Positions 52,676-61,926 of a stretch of 64,000 nt of DNA are shown one piece after another (the stretch's first letter is position 1; each line of letters opens with the position of its first letter). The translations under genes and the position numbers were made by a program. This DNA comes from Pedobacter sp. (GTDB taxonomy: Bacteria > Bacteroidota > Bacteroidia > Sphingobacteriales > Sphingobacteriaceae). The notes below the pieces were generated by a model. It saw only the letters and a list, made by a program, of their open reading frames with translations, did not search any database and was not told the DNA's origin. The stretch covers positions 1,132,511 through 1,196,510 of the forward strand of contig JAVHXV010000001.1 of assembly GCA_031119475.1 (NCBI GenBank), given 5' to 3'.

Positions 52676-54583
52676 ATGGTATCATTCAATGAGTTCTCGA
52701 CTGTCCCCAGCTTATTACGCAACGTTGTAGAAAATATCCATCAACCTGAAGAGACGTTTCTGATCCATAAAAAAGGCGCCAATTGGGAAAAGATTTCATT
52801 TCGTGAAACTTTGGCCAAGGCCGACTCGGTTGCTGCTTTCTTTTTGGAGAAAGGCATTGCCAAAGGTGATCGGCTTGGCCTGATGATCGAAAATTCACCA
52901 GAATATGTGTATTTTGATCAGGGCATTCAACAGATTGGAGCCATCAACACCTCGATCTACCCTACCCTTTCTGAACATGAAGTGGGCTATATCATCAATG
53001 ATTCGGGCATCAAGGCGATCCTTATCGGAAATCCTTTCCTGTTTAAAAAGGTGCTAAAGATTGCCGCCAATTGCGAGGCCTTAAAATATATCATTCCGGC
53101 ATTTGAAGGCTACGAAAAAGTAGCCGTTCCCGAGGGATTAAATCTGGAGATCATTCCTTTTTCAGCTCTGCTGGAGCACACCGTAAGCGCCGATGCACAG
53201 AAACAGATCAATCTGCGCCGCAGTGAAGTGTTGCCGACGGATGTTTCTTCCCTCATTTATACTTCTGGAACAACAGGTACGCCCAAGGGAGTGATGTTAA
53301 CACATTATAATTTCGTTGAAAATGTAAAGGTCTGTCTTGAACAGATCCCCGTAATCGATGAAACGGAAACATTTCTATCTTTTCTCCCCCTTTCCCACGT
53401 TTTTGAGCGCACCGCTACCTACCATGTGTGCTGTGCCCAGGGCTGTAAAATTGCCTTTGCGCAGAGCCTTGAACTATTGGCCAAAAATATGGGAGAAGTA
53501 CGGCCCACGGTTATGGCCTGTGTACCACGTTTGCTGGAGCGCATCCACGACAAGGCCATCAAATCGGGCACTGCCGGTGGAGGCCTAAAGGCCAAGATCT
53601 TTACCTGGGCCATCGAAACGGGTAAAGATTACCGTCAGGCTAAAGAAGCAGGCAAAAATCCAGGGCTGCTCCTTTCAGGAAAAAAAGCAATTGCCGAAAA
53701 ACTGGTCTTCAGCAAGATCAAGGAAAAAACTGGTGGCCGATTAAAGTTCATGATTTCTGGTGGTGCAGCGCTTCCACGCAATGTAGGGGAGTTTTTCGGC
53801 GATCTGGGCATTAAGGTATTGGAAGGATTTGGGCTAACGGAAACATCGCCCGTCATGTCTGTCACCGAATATCACCGCCAGGTTTATGGCACGGTTGGTC
53901 GGGTCATTCCCGGCATTGAAGTGGGAATCCAGGATGTAGAAACAAAGGAAATGGTCAGCATCCAGACCCACCATACCTTCCAGGAAGATTTTGAATGCGC
54001 CGAAGGAGAGGTAATCGTGCGTGGCCATTGTGTAATGAAGGGCTATTTTAACAAGCCTGAAGAAACTGCTGAAGCCATTGACAAGGACAACTGGTTCCAT
54101 ACGGGCGATATCGGGAGATTTTACAAGGGAAACCTTCAGATTACCGATCGCCTCAAGAACATGATCGTTAATGCTTACGGCAAAAATGTATATCCTACGC
54201 CAGTAGAAAATACCTACCTCAAAAGTCCGAAGATCGACCAATTGTTCCTAATTGGCGATAAACGGGAGTTCATTACGGCAATCATCATCCCGAATAAGGA
54301 AACCCTGCAGGAAGCTTTCAACCTCAAGGAAGCCTTTTTTCAGGAGGATGCAGATTTTATCGAAGATCAGGAGATCAAGGCCTGGTTTGAGCATGACATC
54401 AAAAGGATTTCCAACGAATTGGCCAAGTTTGAACGCATTAAGAACTTTAAAGTCAAACGAAACCCCTTCAGCATCGATGAAGGAGAGATTACGCCAACCC
54501 TCAAGGTAAAACGTCGAATCGTTGAAAAAAAATACGCAGATGCGATCAATGAGATGTATGAAGAAGGGGTTGAAGCCGAGTAA
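52676..54583 (+). CDS. Long-chain-fatty-acid--CoA ligase (AMP-binding)
   Basis: From ATG at 52676 the product is 635 residues. The AMP-binding P-loop-like motif SLIYTSGTTGTPKGVMLTH (~190-210), the GFGLTETSP adenylation motif, DNWFHTGDIGRFYKGNLQIT and the C-terminal DRLKNMIVNAYGKNVYPTPV identify a long-chain acyl-CoA synthetase. It activates fatty acids as acyl-AMP and then acyl-CoA. The length and long linker fit the FadD15-like subfamily. A longer frame from 52562 lies in the repeat region and was rejected. Confidence 0.93.
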   Translation: MVSFNEFSTVPSLLRNVVENIHQPEETFLIHKKGANWEKISFRETLAKADSVAAFFLEKGIAKGDRLGLMIENSPEYVYFDQGIQQIGAINTSIYPTLSEHEVGYIINDSGIKAILIGNPFLFKKVLKIAANCEALKYIIPAFEGYEKVAVPEGLNLEIIPFSALLEHTVSADAQKQINLRRSEVLPTDVSSLIYTSGTTGTPKGVMLTHYNFVENVKVCLEQIPVIDETETFLSFLPLSHVFERTATYHVCCAQGCKIAFAQSLELLAKNMGEVRPTVMACVPRLLERIHDKAIKSGTAGGGLKAKIFTWAIETGKDYRQAKEAGKNPGLLLSGKKAIAEKLVFSKIKEKTGGRLKFMISGGAALPRNVGEFFGDLGIKVLEGFGLTETSPVMSVTEYHRQVYGTVGRVIPGIEVGIQDVETKEMVSIQTHHTFQEDFECAEGEVIVRGHCVMKGYFNKPEETAEAIDKDNWFHTGDIGRFYKGNLQITDRLKNMIVNAYGKNVYPTPVENTYLKSPKIDQLFLIGDKREFITAIIIPNKETLQEAFNLKEAFFQEDADFIEDQEIKAWFEHDIKRISNELAKFERIKNFKVKRNPFSIDEGEITPTLKVKRRIVEKKYADAINEMYEEGVEAE

Positions 54584-54632
54584 GAGCCAATTATCTAATC
54601 AGCAAATTAGCTGATTTGCTGATTGATTTTGT

Positions 54633-54640
54633 TACTTTTG
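54633..54640 (+). promoter_or_regulatory. lysS promoter -7 box TACTTTTG
   Basis: TACTTTTG matches TAnnTTTG. A TTTG at 54615-54618 is 14 bases upstream, shorter than usual. The -7 box lies 15 bases before the lysS ATG. The flanking atcagcaaattagctgatttgctgat is an imperfect inverted repeat. Confidence 0.5.
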
Positions 54641-54655
54641 CAAAAAATACAATAA

Positions 54656-56377
54656 ATGAGTACAGGATTATCAGAACAGGAAATACTTCGTCGCGATTCG
54701 TTGAAACAGCTGCGTGCATTGGGCATTGACCCTTATCCAGCAGAAGCTTATGAAATTAATGCCAATGCGGCAGACATTTTAGCCAACTATGAAAAGGATA
54801 AGACGGCCTATAAGACCATCAGCATTGCTGGAAGGATCATGGGCCGCAACATCATGGGTGCAGCTTCCTTTGCAGAACTACAAGATTCTACAGGCAGGAT
54901 CCAGATCTATCTGAAACGCGATGAACTTTGTCCGGGAGAAGATAAGACCCGCTACAATACCGTTTTTAAGAAACTATTGGACATTGGCGATTTCGTGGGC
55001 GTTAAAGGATATGTATTTACGACGCAGACCGGCGAAATATCGGTCCATGTAACCCAATTTACCGTACTCAGCAAATCGCTGCGCCCCTTGCCTATCGTTA
55101 AACGCGACGACCAAGGAAATGTATACGATGGATTTACCAATCCAGAATTGCGCTATCGGATGCGCTATGTAGACCTGACCGTTAACCCAGATTATAAGCA
55201 GATCTTTATCAATCGGTCAAAGGTGATCAATACCATGCGCAGCTATTTCGATAGCCAGGGCTGGATGGAAGTCGAAACCCCTATCCTGCAGGCTGTTCAC
55301 GGCGGTGCTGCTGCCCGTCCTTTCCAAACACACCACAATACCTTAGATATGCCCTTATATCTGCGTATTGCGAACGAGTTGTATTTGAAACGCTTGATTG
55401 TAGCCGGATTTGATGGCGTGTATGAATTCGGAAAAATGTTCCGTAACGAGGGTATGGACCGCACCCACAATCCGGAATTCACGGCCATGGAAATCTATGT
55501 GGCCTACAAAGACTACATCTGGATGATGGAAATGGTGGAAGAATGCCTGGAAAAGATTGCCACGGCGATCCATGGCCAGCCTATCGTAAAAGTAGGGATG
55601 CATGAAATCAATTTTGCAGGGCCCTACGAAAAACTCACCATGTACGAGTCGATCCAAAAATATACCGGCATCGATGTATCGAACATGAGCGAAACAGAGA
55701 TTGCGGCAACCTGCAAAAGCCTCAACATTGAGATCGACGATTCGATGGGCCGCGGTAAATTGATCGATGAGCTATTTAGTGAAAAAGTGGAAGCCAACCT
55801 CATCCAGCCAACATACATTACCGATTATCCATTGGAAATGACACCTTTGGCCAAGAAGCACCGTTCGAAAGATGGATTGGTAGAGCGATTTGAACTGTTC
55901 GTTAATGGAAAGGAAATTGCCAATGCCTATTCTGAGCTGAACGATCCGATTGACCAGAAAGAACGTTTTGAAGAGCAGCTTAAGTTGGCAGCCAGGGGCG
56001 ATGATGAGGCCATGGCCATGGACGATGATTTCGTGCGCGCACTCGAATATGGTATGCCGCCAACATCAGGACTGGGCATAGGGATAGACCGTTTGGTGAT
56101 GCTCATGACCAACCAATCTACCATCCAGGAAGTATTGTTTTTCCCACAGATGCGACCAGAACAGAAGGCCAAGGTAACGACCGACCAGGATTTTATCGAT
56201 GCAGGCGTAGCAGCAGACTGGGTCCAGGTGATCAGAAAAATGGGTTTTAATACGGTTGAAGAGTTAAAGGCAGGCAACCCCAACAAAGTTTTTAACGACC
56301 TCGGCGGGATGCGCAAAAAGTTAAAGCTTGAAATTCCGATGCCCACCAAAGATGAGGTAAACGAGTGGTTTGCTTAG
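54656..56377 (+). CDS. lysS: Lysine--tRNA ligase
   Basis: The 573-residue class II LysRS has an OB-fold anticodon domain (~55-180; ISIAGRIMGRNIMGAASFAE), motif 1 FFDSQGWMEVETPILQ-like SYFDSQGWMEVETPIL, motif 2 FRNEGMDRTHNPEFTAMEIY and motif 3 GLGIGIDRLVMLMTNQ. A C-terminal extension of about 70 residues (PEQKAKVTTDQDFIDAGVAA onward) is usual in Bacteroidota LysRS. It stands alone between promoter and terminator. Confidence 0.96.
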   Translation: MSTGLSEQEILRRDSLKQLRALGIDPYPAEAYEINANAADILANYEKDKTAYKTISIAGRIMGRNIMGAASFAELQDSTGRIQIYLKRDELCPGEDKTRYNTVFKKLLDIGDFVGVKGYVFTTQTGEISVHVTQFTVLSKSLRPLPIVKRDDQGNVYDGFTNPELRYRMRYVDLTVNPDYKQIFINRSKVINTMRSYFDSQGWMEVETPILQAVHGGAAARPFQTHHNTLDMPLYLRIANELYLKRLIVAGFDGVYEFGKMFRNEGMDRTHNPEFTAMEIYVAYKDYIWMMEMVEECLEKIATAIHGQPIVKVGMHEINFAGPYEKLTMYESIQKYTGIDVSNMSETEIAATCKSLNIEIDDSMGRGKLIDELFSEKVEANLIQPTYITDYPLEMTPLAKKHRSKDGLVERFELFVNGKEIANAYSELNDPIDQKERFEEQLKLAARGDDEAMAMDDDFVRALEYGMPPTSGLGIGIDRLVMLMTNQSTIQEVLFFPQMRPEQKAKVTTDQDFIDAGVAADWVQVIRKMGFNTVEELKAGNPNKVFNDLGGMRKKLKLEIPMPTKDEVNEWFA

Positions 56378-56384
56378 GCTCAAG

Positions 56385-56480
56385 GTTAAAAGTTGAAGGT
56401 TGTCCCGAAAGGATGTTCCACAGGAACTCCTATGGAGCCTTTGGCAAAAGTTCAAAGTTGAAAATTCAAGGTTAAAGGCT
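56385..56480. repeat. Cloverleaf-like repeat copy 3 within gttgaagg words
   Basis: The 42-bp element at 56404-56445 (cccgaaaggatgttccacag ...) is the reverse complement of the 22917 copy with loop changes only (TGT/TAT and ATA/GCA). It lies between aggttaaaagttgaaggtt and agttcaaagttgaaaattc word repeats. Confidence 0.82.
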
Positions 56481-56567
56481 AAACTTCTAAATTGGTGAGA
56501 ATGGCACAAACGTTAAGCACTAGACGCTAATCGCCACACGCTTAACACAAGCATAACAAAAACTTAA

Positions 56568-56605
56568 AGGCCAATTGGAGTACAATCCGATTGGTCTTTT
56601 TTATT
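56568..56605 (+). terminator. Probable terminator after lysS
   Basis: AAAGGCCAATTGG pairs with CCGATTGGTCTTT (G-T pairs allowed) around AGTACAAT, followed by TTTTA. Confidence 0.65.
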
Positions 56606-56621
56606 TTAGGGCATCTATTAA

Positions 56622-56846
56622 ATGAAAAATGTGATGAGCAGTACAAGCCTAGAAATTACCGACAACGAATATTGCATCAAACTGAACAAGAAAGTGTTCG
56701 ATTTGGCCTTGGTGCGCCAATTGATCAAACGGATCCAAGCAGAAGAACTTTTCTTTAACCGTAAGGATGAAGATTGTGATGAAGACTTCAATCGCCAGAC
56801 TTCAGCAGAATATGAAGAGAATTTTGATCGCCTTTGCGATAAATAG
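56622..56846 (+). CDS. Small conserved protein of unknown function
   Basis: The 74-residue soluble protein has SSTSLEITDNEYCIKLNKKV, LVRQLIKRIQAEELFFNRKD and an acidic DEDCDEDF tail, with a helix-rich pattern. I do not recognise a family. It ends one base before a strong bidirectional terminator. An in-frame Met five codons in is an alternative start. Confidence 0.7.
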   Translation: MKNVMSSTSLEITDNEYCIKLNKKVFDLALVRQLIKRIQAEELFFNRKDEDCDEDFNRQTSAEYEENFDRLCDK

Positions 56847-56884
56847 AAAAAACCTTATTGGTTCTTAAGAACCAATAAGGTTTA
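56847..56884. terminator. Bidirectional terminator, perfect palindrome
   Basis: AACCTTATTGGTTCTT and its exact complement form a 32-base perfect palindrome (56851-56882) with an A run before and T run after, between convergent genes. Confidence 0.9.
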
Positions 56885-56893
56885 ATCAGCCAA

Positions 56894-57433
56894 TTATCTG
56901 GCATACCTGATCTGTTGTTTGTCCATTAAGCCCATCTGATCTTTCATCTGCTTGATCTGGTCGGCCAATAGTTTATTCTTATCGGCTTTTTTAGCCTCTG
57001 TTAAGTACATCTGAGCTTCCCGTTTATTTCTCTTTGCCATGGCGATACCAGCAAGGCTCAATTTGGCCAAGGCAATGTTATGGTCCATGTGCAGGCCGAA
57101 ATTTAGCGCAGCCTTAAAATATTTTTCAGATTTCATGGGTGATCTCCTCGATTCGATCAATCCGATCAACAGGTTATAATACCCATATTGCATCTTATTC
57201 AACTCTTTTTCATAATTTTTGATACTGCCCAACAGGCTTTCTGCCTTGGCCAGGTTATCTTTGCGCAGGAACCATTGGGCCAGCAGCATTTTTTCATTAT
57301 AGAAATAGGTGATGAAAGTAAGCAAGCTCAAAAAGATCAACAGTATTCCCCAGCCCCAGAAACCGAAGATGAAGAGTGCAACCATTGCACCAAGAAAAGC
57401 GAACCCGAGAATGAGACGTAATAAATTTGGCAT
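56894..57433 (-). CDS. Membrane-anchored TPR-like protein of unknown function
   Basis: From ATG at 57433 the product is 179 residues. Two membrane helices at the N terminus (RLILGFAFLGAMVALFIFGF, ILLIFLSLLTFITYF) are followed by helical repeats with TPR-like spacing (NLAKAESLLGSIKNYEKELN, SEKYFKAALNFGLHMDHNIA, REAQMYLTEAKKADKNKLLA). The helical part probably faces the cytoplasm and binds a protein partner. Seven more residues are possible upstream to 57454. Confidence 0.75.
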   Translation of the reverse strand: MPNLLRLILGFAFLGAMVALFIFGFWGWGILLIFLSLLTFITYFYNEKMLLAQWFLRKDNLAKAESLLGSIKNYEKELNKMQYGYYNLLIGLIESRRSPMKSEKYFKAALNFGLHMDHNIALAKLSLAGIAMAKRNKREAQMYLTEAKKADKNKLLADQIKQMKDQMGLMDKQQIRYAR

Positions 57434-57590
57434 AGTTATATCATATTTGTGCAAATATCGTGTTTATATACCATAAAATTGATTTAAATTCATAATTTCA
57501 GCAAAAATATGACGGATATGGGCACTTTCTAAACTTGCAAAAATTAAACTTTGCCCACCAGTTGAAGTCTAAATAGCTGAAACCATTTCT

Positions 57591-58118
57591 ATGAAAAATT
57601 TATTAACATCCCTTATCCTTTTAATGGCCATGAATGTAGGCGCGCAAGAATTGAATAAAAAGATCGAAGACCCAACTCGGCACAAGCAGGTCATGATTAA
57701 CCAGTGTTCCCGAGAGGGGATTACAACTTTTCCAGAGTTTAAGGAAAGTTACGATTCGAATTATGAAAACTATGCGGTTGACTCGACCTTATTAAAAAAC
57801 CTGAGTGCTGCGCTAAAAGATAAACAGATTACCATTGTGCTGGGCACCTGGTGCGGAGATAGCAAGCTGCAAGTGCCACATTTCCTAAAGATCATGGATG
57901 CCGCTGGGATCGAGCCCTCAAAGATCAGCTACATTGCTGTAGATGGATCAAAACATACTGAAAATGGATTGATCGATGAGATGAAGATCACCAATGTGCC
58001 GACCTTTATCTTTACCGATAAGAAAGGTAGCGAAGTGGCCCGCATCACCGAGCATCCGCAAGAGAGCTTGGAGAAAGACATGGTCAAACTGCTTACAGCC
58101 ACTCCAAAGACCAATTAA
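57591..58118 (+). CDS. Exported thioredoxin-fold protein with single active Cys
   Basis: The 175-residue protein has a signal peptide (MKNLLTSLILLMAMNVGAQ) and a thioredoxin fold in which the CxxC site is replaced by LGTWCGDSKLQVP (Cys-Gly-Asp-Ser). The cis-Pro loop is present (NVPTFIFTD). A single Cys suggests thiol exchange or a binding role instead of disulfide reduction. It is 2 bases upstream of ung, so the two are probably cotranscribed, without an obvious functional link. Confidence 0.82.
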   Translation: MKNLLTSLILLMAMNVGAQELNKKIEDPTRHKQVMINQCSREGITTFPEFKESYDSNYENYAVDSTLLKNLSAALKDKQITIVLGTWCGDSKLQVPHFLKIMDAAGIEPSKISYIAVDGSKHTENGLIDEMKITNVPTFIFTDKKGSEVARITEHPQESLEKDMVKLLTATPKTN

Positions 58119-58120
58119 AC

Positions 58121-58795
58121 ATGGCTGCCGCACTCCCGCCAGACTGGCTTGAAGTACTGGGCGTTGAATTTGAAAAACCGTACATGAAAGCATTAAAAGC
58201 TTTCTTGCTGGAAGAAAAACAGAAAGGATTTACGGTCTATCCCAAAAACAGCGATATCTTCAATGCTTTCCAACATACCTCTTTCCAAGGTGTAAAGGTG
58301 GTTATTTTGGGGCAAGACCCCTATCATGGCCAGGGACAGGCACATGGACTGTCTTTTTCTGTGCAAAAAGGCATTGCCGTTCCACCTTCGCTAAAAAACA
58401 TGTATAAAGAATTGTCCGATGAGTTTAAGGATTTTGAAATTCCAAACCATGGCAACCTAACCTCATGGGCCGATCAAGGCGTGCTCCTGCTCAATGCTAC
58501 ACTGACCGTCAGGGCACATGAAGCAGGTTCGCACCAAAATAAGGGCTGGGAACAATTTACCGACCATGTGATTGCTACGCTGTCACAACGACGTGAAGGT
58601 CTGGTTTTTTTACTTTGGGGAAGATATGCACAGCAAAAGGAAAGCCTGATCGATACAAAGAAGCATACGGTGCTCAAAGCAGCCCATCCCTCACCGTTCT
58701 CGGCTTATAACGGCTTTTTTGGCTCTAATCACTTCAGCAAGGCCAACCACATCCTGGAAAAAGAAGGGAAGGCACCGATTGATTGGCAAGTGTAG
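58121..58795 (+). CDS. ung: Uracil-DNA glycosylase
   Basis: The 224-residue protein is a family 1 UDG: VVILGQDPYHGQGQAHGLSF with catalytic Asp66, LLLNATLTVRAHEAGSH, LLWGRYAQQK and the DNA-intercalating loop HPSPFSAYNGFFGSNHFSKAN with the catalytic His (~190). It removes uracil from DNA. The start 2 bases after the upstream stop indicates translational coupling. Confidence 0.95.
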   Translation: MAAALPPDWLEVLGVEFEKPYMKALKAFLLEEKQKGFTVYPKNSDIFNAFQHTSFQGVKVVILGQDPYHGQGQAHGLSFSVQKGIAVPPSLKNMYKELSDEFKDFEIPNHGNLTSWADQGVLLLNATLTVRAHEAGSHQNKGWEQFTDHVIATLSQRREGLVFLLWGRYAQQKESLIDTKKHTVLKAAHPSPFSAYNGFFGSNHFSKANHILEKEGKAPIDWQV

Positions 58796-58804
58796 AATGG
58801 AAAG

Positions 58805-59275
58805 TTAATACTCCAATGGCACAATCGGCTCCTTCTTGGTCGTCGACATGATCATCATGGTCTGGAAAGTCTTTACGACAGAAATCTTACTGATCTTATC
58901 CATGATGAGGCGCTCGTATGATTTGATGTCGCTCACATATACTTTCAACAAAAAATCGGCCTGACCGGTAACGTGGTGACATTCGGTAATTTCGTTGATC
59001 TGGTTTACTTCATCAAGAAAAATCTGGATGGTGTTGTTCTTATGAAAATCCAACTGTACCTGTATAAATGTCTTGATGCCCAGGCCCAACTTTTCTTCAT
59101 CGACCAAGGCATGGTAACTTTTGATGTAACCAGACATTTCCAGTTTGCGCACCCGCTCTAATGTTGGTGCCGGCGAAAGCCCGATCTCCTGAGATAAAAG
59201 TAAATTGGTAATCCTGCCATTTTCCTGTAAAAGCTTAAGGATCTTAAAATCAGTTTTATCTAATTCCGTTGCCAT
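58805..59275 (-). CDS. Lrp/AsnC family transcription regulator
   Basis: From ATG at 59275 the product is 156 residues, with an HTH (DKTDFKILKLLQENGRITNL, QEIGLSPAPTLERVRKLE) and an RAM/AsnC effector domain (~65-150; FIQVQLDFHKNNTIQIFLDE, GQADFLLKVYVSDIKSYERL). It controls amino-acid or related metabolism; target genes are not evident here. A TTG at 59296 is an alternative start. It is divergent from mntR-like. Confidence 0.9.
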   Translation of the reverse strand: MATELDKTDFKILKLLQENGRITNLLLSQEIGLSPAPTLERVRKLEMSGYIKSYHALVDEEKLGLGIKTFIQVQLDFHKNNTIQIFLDEVNQINEITECHHVTGQADFLLKVYVSDIKSYERLIMDKISKISVVKTFQTMMIMSTTKKEPIVPLEY

Positions 59276-59376
59276 ATAGTCATGATTAATAACCAAAGGT
59301 AGTACTCATTAACCTATTCGCCAAATATTATTCTACCAAACAGAAATTAATTTGCTTTTTATTTTACAAAATAATT

Positions 59377-59392
59377 TTTAGATTTGTCTAAA
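59377..59392 (+). promoter_or_regulatory. Palindromic operator overlapping the -7 box of the mntR-like gene
   Basis: TTTAGA-TTTG-TCTAAA is a perfect inverted repeat with a 4-base centre. It contains TAGATTTG (59379-59386), an exact TAnnTTTG box. TTTG at 59351-59354 is 24 bases upstream. A repressor bound here would block the promoter. DtxR/MntR family operators are inverted repeats of this size, so autoregulation by the downstream gene is the simplest reading. Confidence 0.6.
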
Positions 59393-59413
59393 TTTAAAAT
59401 TAGATATACTTAA

Positions 59414-60064
59414 ATGCAGTCATTTACAGAAGAAAACTACCTTAAGATCATCTATCATCTTTCAGAACTCAGCAATCCCGTGCAGACGAATGCAATTGCA
59501 GAGAGGATACAGACGAAAGCGGCATCGGTAACTGATATGCTCAAGAAGCTTTCTGAAAAGGGATTGGTAGATTATGTGAAATATCAGGGCGTAACCTTAA
59601 CTGCAAAAGGAAAACTAACAGCCATAAATATTGTTAGGAAACATCGCCTTTGGGAAGTATTCTTAACACAAAAATTGAATTTCAAGTGGGATGAGGTCCA
59701 TGATGTGGCAGAAGAGCTGGAACACATCACTTCAGACCTACTGGTGGAGCGCCTGGATGAATTTCTGGAGTTTCCAAAAGTCGACCCCCATGGCGACCCC
59801 ATTCCAGACCGGGACGGGAATTTTGCAAGCCTATCGTTTGTGAAACTAAGTAAACTAAAAATAAATGAGGGAGGTGCGATCACAGGTGTAAGCGAACACT
59901 CCTCTCCTTTCTTAAAGCATTTGGAGAAATTGGGCCTGACGCTTGGCAAAAAAATTGTTGTTACGGAAATCATCGATTTTGATGGCTCTGTAGAGCTTAA
60001 GGTCGATCAGCATAAAATTAACATCAGCAGGGAAGTTGCTAAACATATCTTAATCAGCAAGTAA
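59414..60064 (+). CDS. DtxR/MntR family metal-dependent repressor
   Basis: The 216-residue protein has an N-terminal winged HTH (ENYLKIIYHLSELSNPVQTN, TKAASVTDMLKKLSEKGLVD), a dimerisation and metal-binding domain (~65-140; HRLWEVFLTQKLNFKWDEVH, AEELEHITSDLLVERLDEFL) and a C-terminal FeoA/SH3-like domain (~150-216). It binds Mn or Fe and represses metal uptake. The gene starts 22 bases after a palindromic operator and 2 bases before the Nramp transporter, so it regulates that transporter. Confidence 0.92.
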   Translation: MQSFTEENYLKIIYHLSELSNPVQTNAIAERIQTKAASVTDMLKKLSEKGLVDYVKYQGVTLTAKGKLTAINIVRKHRLWEVFLTQKLNFKWDEVHDVAEELEHITSDLLVERLDEFLEFPKVDPHGDPIPDRDGNFASLSFVKLSKLKINEGGAITGVSEHSSPFLKHLEKLGLTLGKKIVVTEIIDFDGSVELKVDQHKINISREVAKHILISK

Positions 60065-60066
60065 AA

Positions 60067-61926
60067 ATGGATCAGAAACAATCGTTGAGCGAAGTACATA
60101 AAAGTGTAGCCACAGACAAGCGCACGGGCTGGAAACGGATTTTGGCATTTATTGGTCCGGCCTATCTCGTTAGTGTCGGTTATATGGATCCTGGCAACTG
60201 GGCAACTGATATTGCCGGAGGCAGTAAATTTGGCTATCAGTTAATCTGGATCCTTTTGATGTCCAATCTGATTGCCCTTTTACTTCAATCGCTCAGTGCA
60301 CGGCTGGGCATTGTTCGCGGGTTAGATTTGGCGCAGGCTTCGAGAAATACCTATCCGAAATGGGTCAATTTCCCTTTGTTTATTTTAGCGCAGACGGCCA
60401 TCATCGCCTGTGACCTGGCCGAAATCATTGGTATGGCGATCGGACTGAACCTATTGTTTGGATTGCCGCTCAATATTGGGGTCTGTATTACCATATTTGA
60501 TACCGTAGTGCTCCTATTCCTGCTCAACAAGGGTATGCGCAAAATGGAAGCATTCATCGTGTCGATGGTCTTTATTGTGGGCATTTCTTTCCTCATCGAA
60601 ATGTTTATTGTTCAGCCTGCCTTGCACGAGGTGGTAAGGGGCTTTGAGCCTTCCCTACTATCTGGTGATGCCCTGTACATTGCCATAGGTATCATTGGCG
60701 CAACGGTAATGCCCCACAACCTCTACCTCCATTCGTCGCTTGTGCAGACCAGAAAATTTGAACGCACCAGCAAGGGAATTCTTGAAGCCATCAAATTTAA
60801 TTTCATCGATACTGCAGTTGCATTGAACCTCGCTTTTTTGGTGAATGCTGCTATCTTGATCTTAGCTGCAGCCGCTTTTTTCAAAAATGGCTATCATGAA
60901 GTCAAAGAAATCCAGGATGCATATCAACTGTTGACCAACATCTTTGGCAGTACCGCACCAGCCTTATTTGCCATTGCGCTGATTGCCGCCGGACAAAGTT
61001 CTACTGTTACGGGAACATTGGCAGGGCAGATTATTATGGAAGGGCACCTTAACCTCAGGATCCAACCTTGGCTAAGGCGTCTAATTACCAGGTTATTGGC
61101 CATCATCCCTGCCTTTTGTACCATCCAGTTTTTTGGAAATGATGCACTTGGCGGACTGCTGATCCTAAGTCAGGTTGTACTTAGCCTACAACTCGGCTTC
61201 GCCATCATTCCCCTCATCCACCTTACTTCTGACAAAAAGGAAATGAAGGAATTTGCCATTAAACCCTGGGTTAAGATCTTGGCCTGGACAAGTGCCGTGG
61301 TGATTGTGGGACTGAACATTAAACTAGTGATCGAGGAGATTATTGGATGGATGGAAACGGCCAACGGATGGTACATTTACGTGGTAGTCATTCCAATGGC
61401 CATTTTTATCGGTCTCCTGCTGGCCTACATCTTTGTTTATCCGTTAATTAATAAAAAACAAAGGATAGGTAATGTTCCTCATGGCAATGCGCTGGAAATA
61501 GAGCCCATTGAACGGGTAAACTATAAACGCATTGGCATTACCGTAGATTTTTCCAAACATGACCGCAATACCATCAGGCATGCCCTTACACAAGGTGGAA
61601 AAGACGCCCATTATGTACTGATACATGTGGTGGAAACTGCAGCAGCCAGCTACCATGGGCACAAGGCTATGGACCATGAAACACAGACCGATGAAGAGAA
61701 TCTGGAAAAATACCAGGCCAACCTTAGCGAGCTCGGTTATCGATCAACTCCTCAGATTGGTTTTGGAAGGACCGCAAAGGCAATAGCCGCTATCAGCAAA
61801 AGTAACGACCTTGAACTGTTGGTAATGGGCGCCCATGGGCATAAAGGCATCAAAGACCTGATTTTTGGCACCACAGTTGACTCGGTCAGGCATAAAGTAA
61901 ACATTCCAGTTTTAATTGTAAGATAA
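60067..61926 (+). CDS. Nramp divalent metal transporter fused to a UspA domain
   Basis: The 619-residue protein has an Nramp domain of 11 membrane segments (~25-460) with metal-binding DPGN (Asp41-Asn44) and MPHN (215-218). A C-terminal universal stress domain (~475-619) carries the ATP-binding motif GAHGHKGIKDLIFGTT (Gx2Gx9GT), so the domain probably binds ATP. The transporter likely imports Mn2+ with protons. Fusion to a UspA domain is found in part of the Nramp family and suggests nucleotide control of transport. It overlaps the next ATG by one base. Confidence 0.93.
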   Translation: MDQKQSLSEVHKSVATDKRTGWKRILAFIGPAYLVSVGYMDPGNWATDIAGGSKFGYQLIWILLMSNLIALLLQSLSARLGIVRGLDLAQASRNTYPKWVNFPLFILAQTAIIACDLAEIIGMAIGLNLLFGLPLNIGVCITIFDTVVLLFLLNKGMRKMEAFIVSMVFIVGISFLIEMFIVQPALHEVVRGFEPSLLSGDALYIAIGIIGATVMPHNLYLHSSLVQTRKFERTSKGILEAIKFNFIDTAVALNLAFLVNAAILILAAAAFFKNGYHEVKEIQDAYQLLTNIFGSTAPALFAIALIAAGQSSTVTGTLAGQIIMEGHLNLRIQPWLRRLITRLLAIIPAFCTIQFFGNDALGGLLILSQVVLSLQLGFAIIPLIHLTSDKKEMKEFAIKPWVKILAWTSAVVIVGLNIKLVIEEIIGWMETANGWYIYVVVIPMAIFIGLLLAYIFVYPLINKKQRIGNVPHGNALEIEPIERVNYKRIGITVDFSKHDRNTIRHALTQGGKDAHYVLIHVVETAAASYHGHKAMDHETQTDEENLEKYQANLSELGYRSTPQIGFGRTAKAIAAISKSNDLELLVMGAHGHKGIKDLIFGTTVDSVRHKVNIPVLIVR

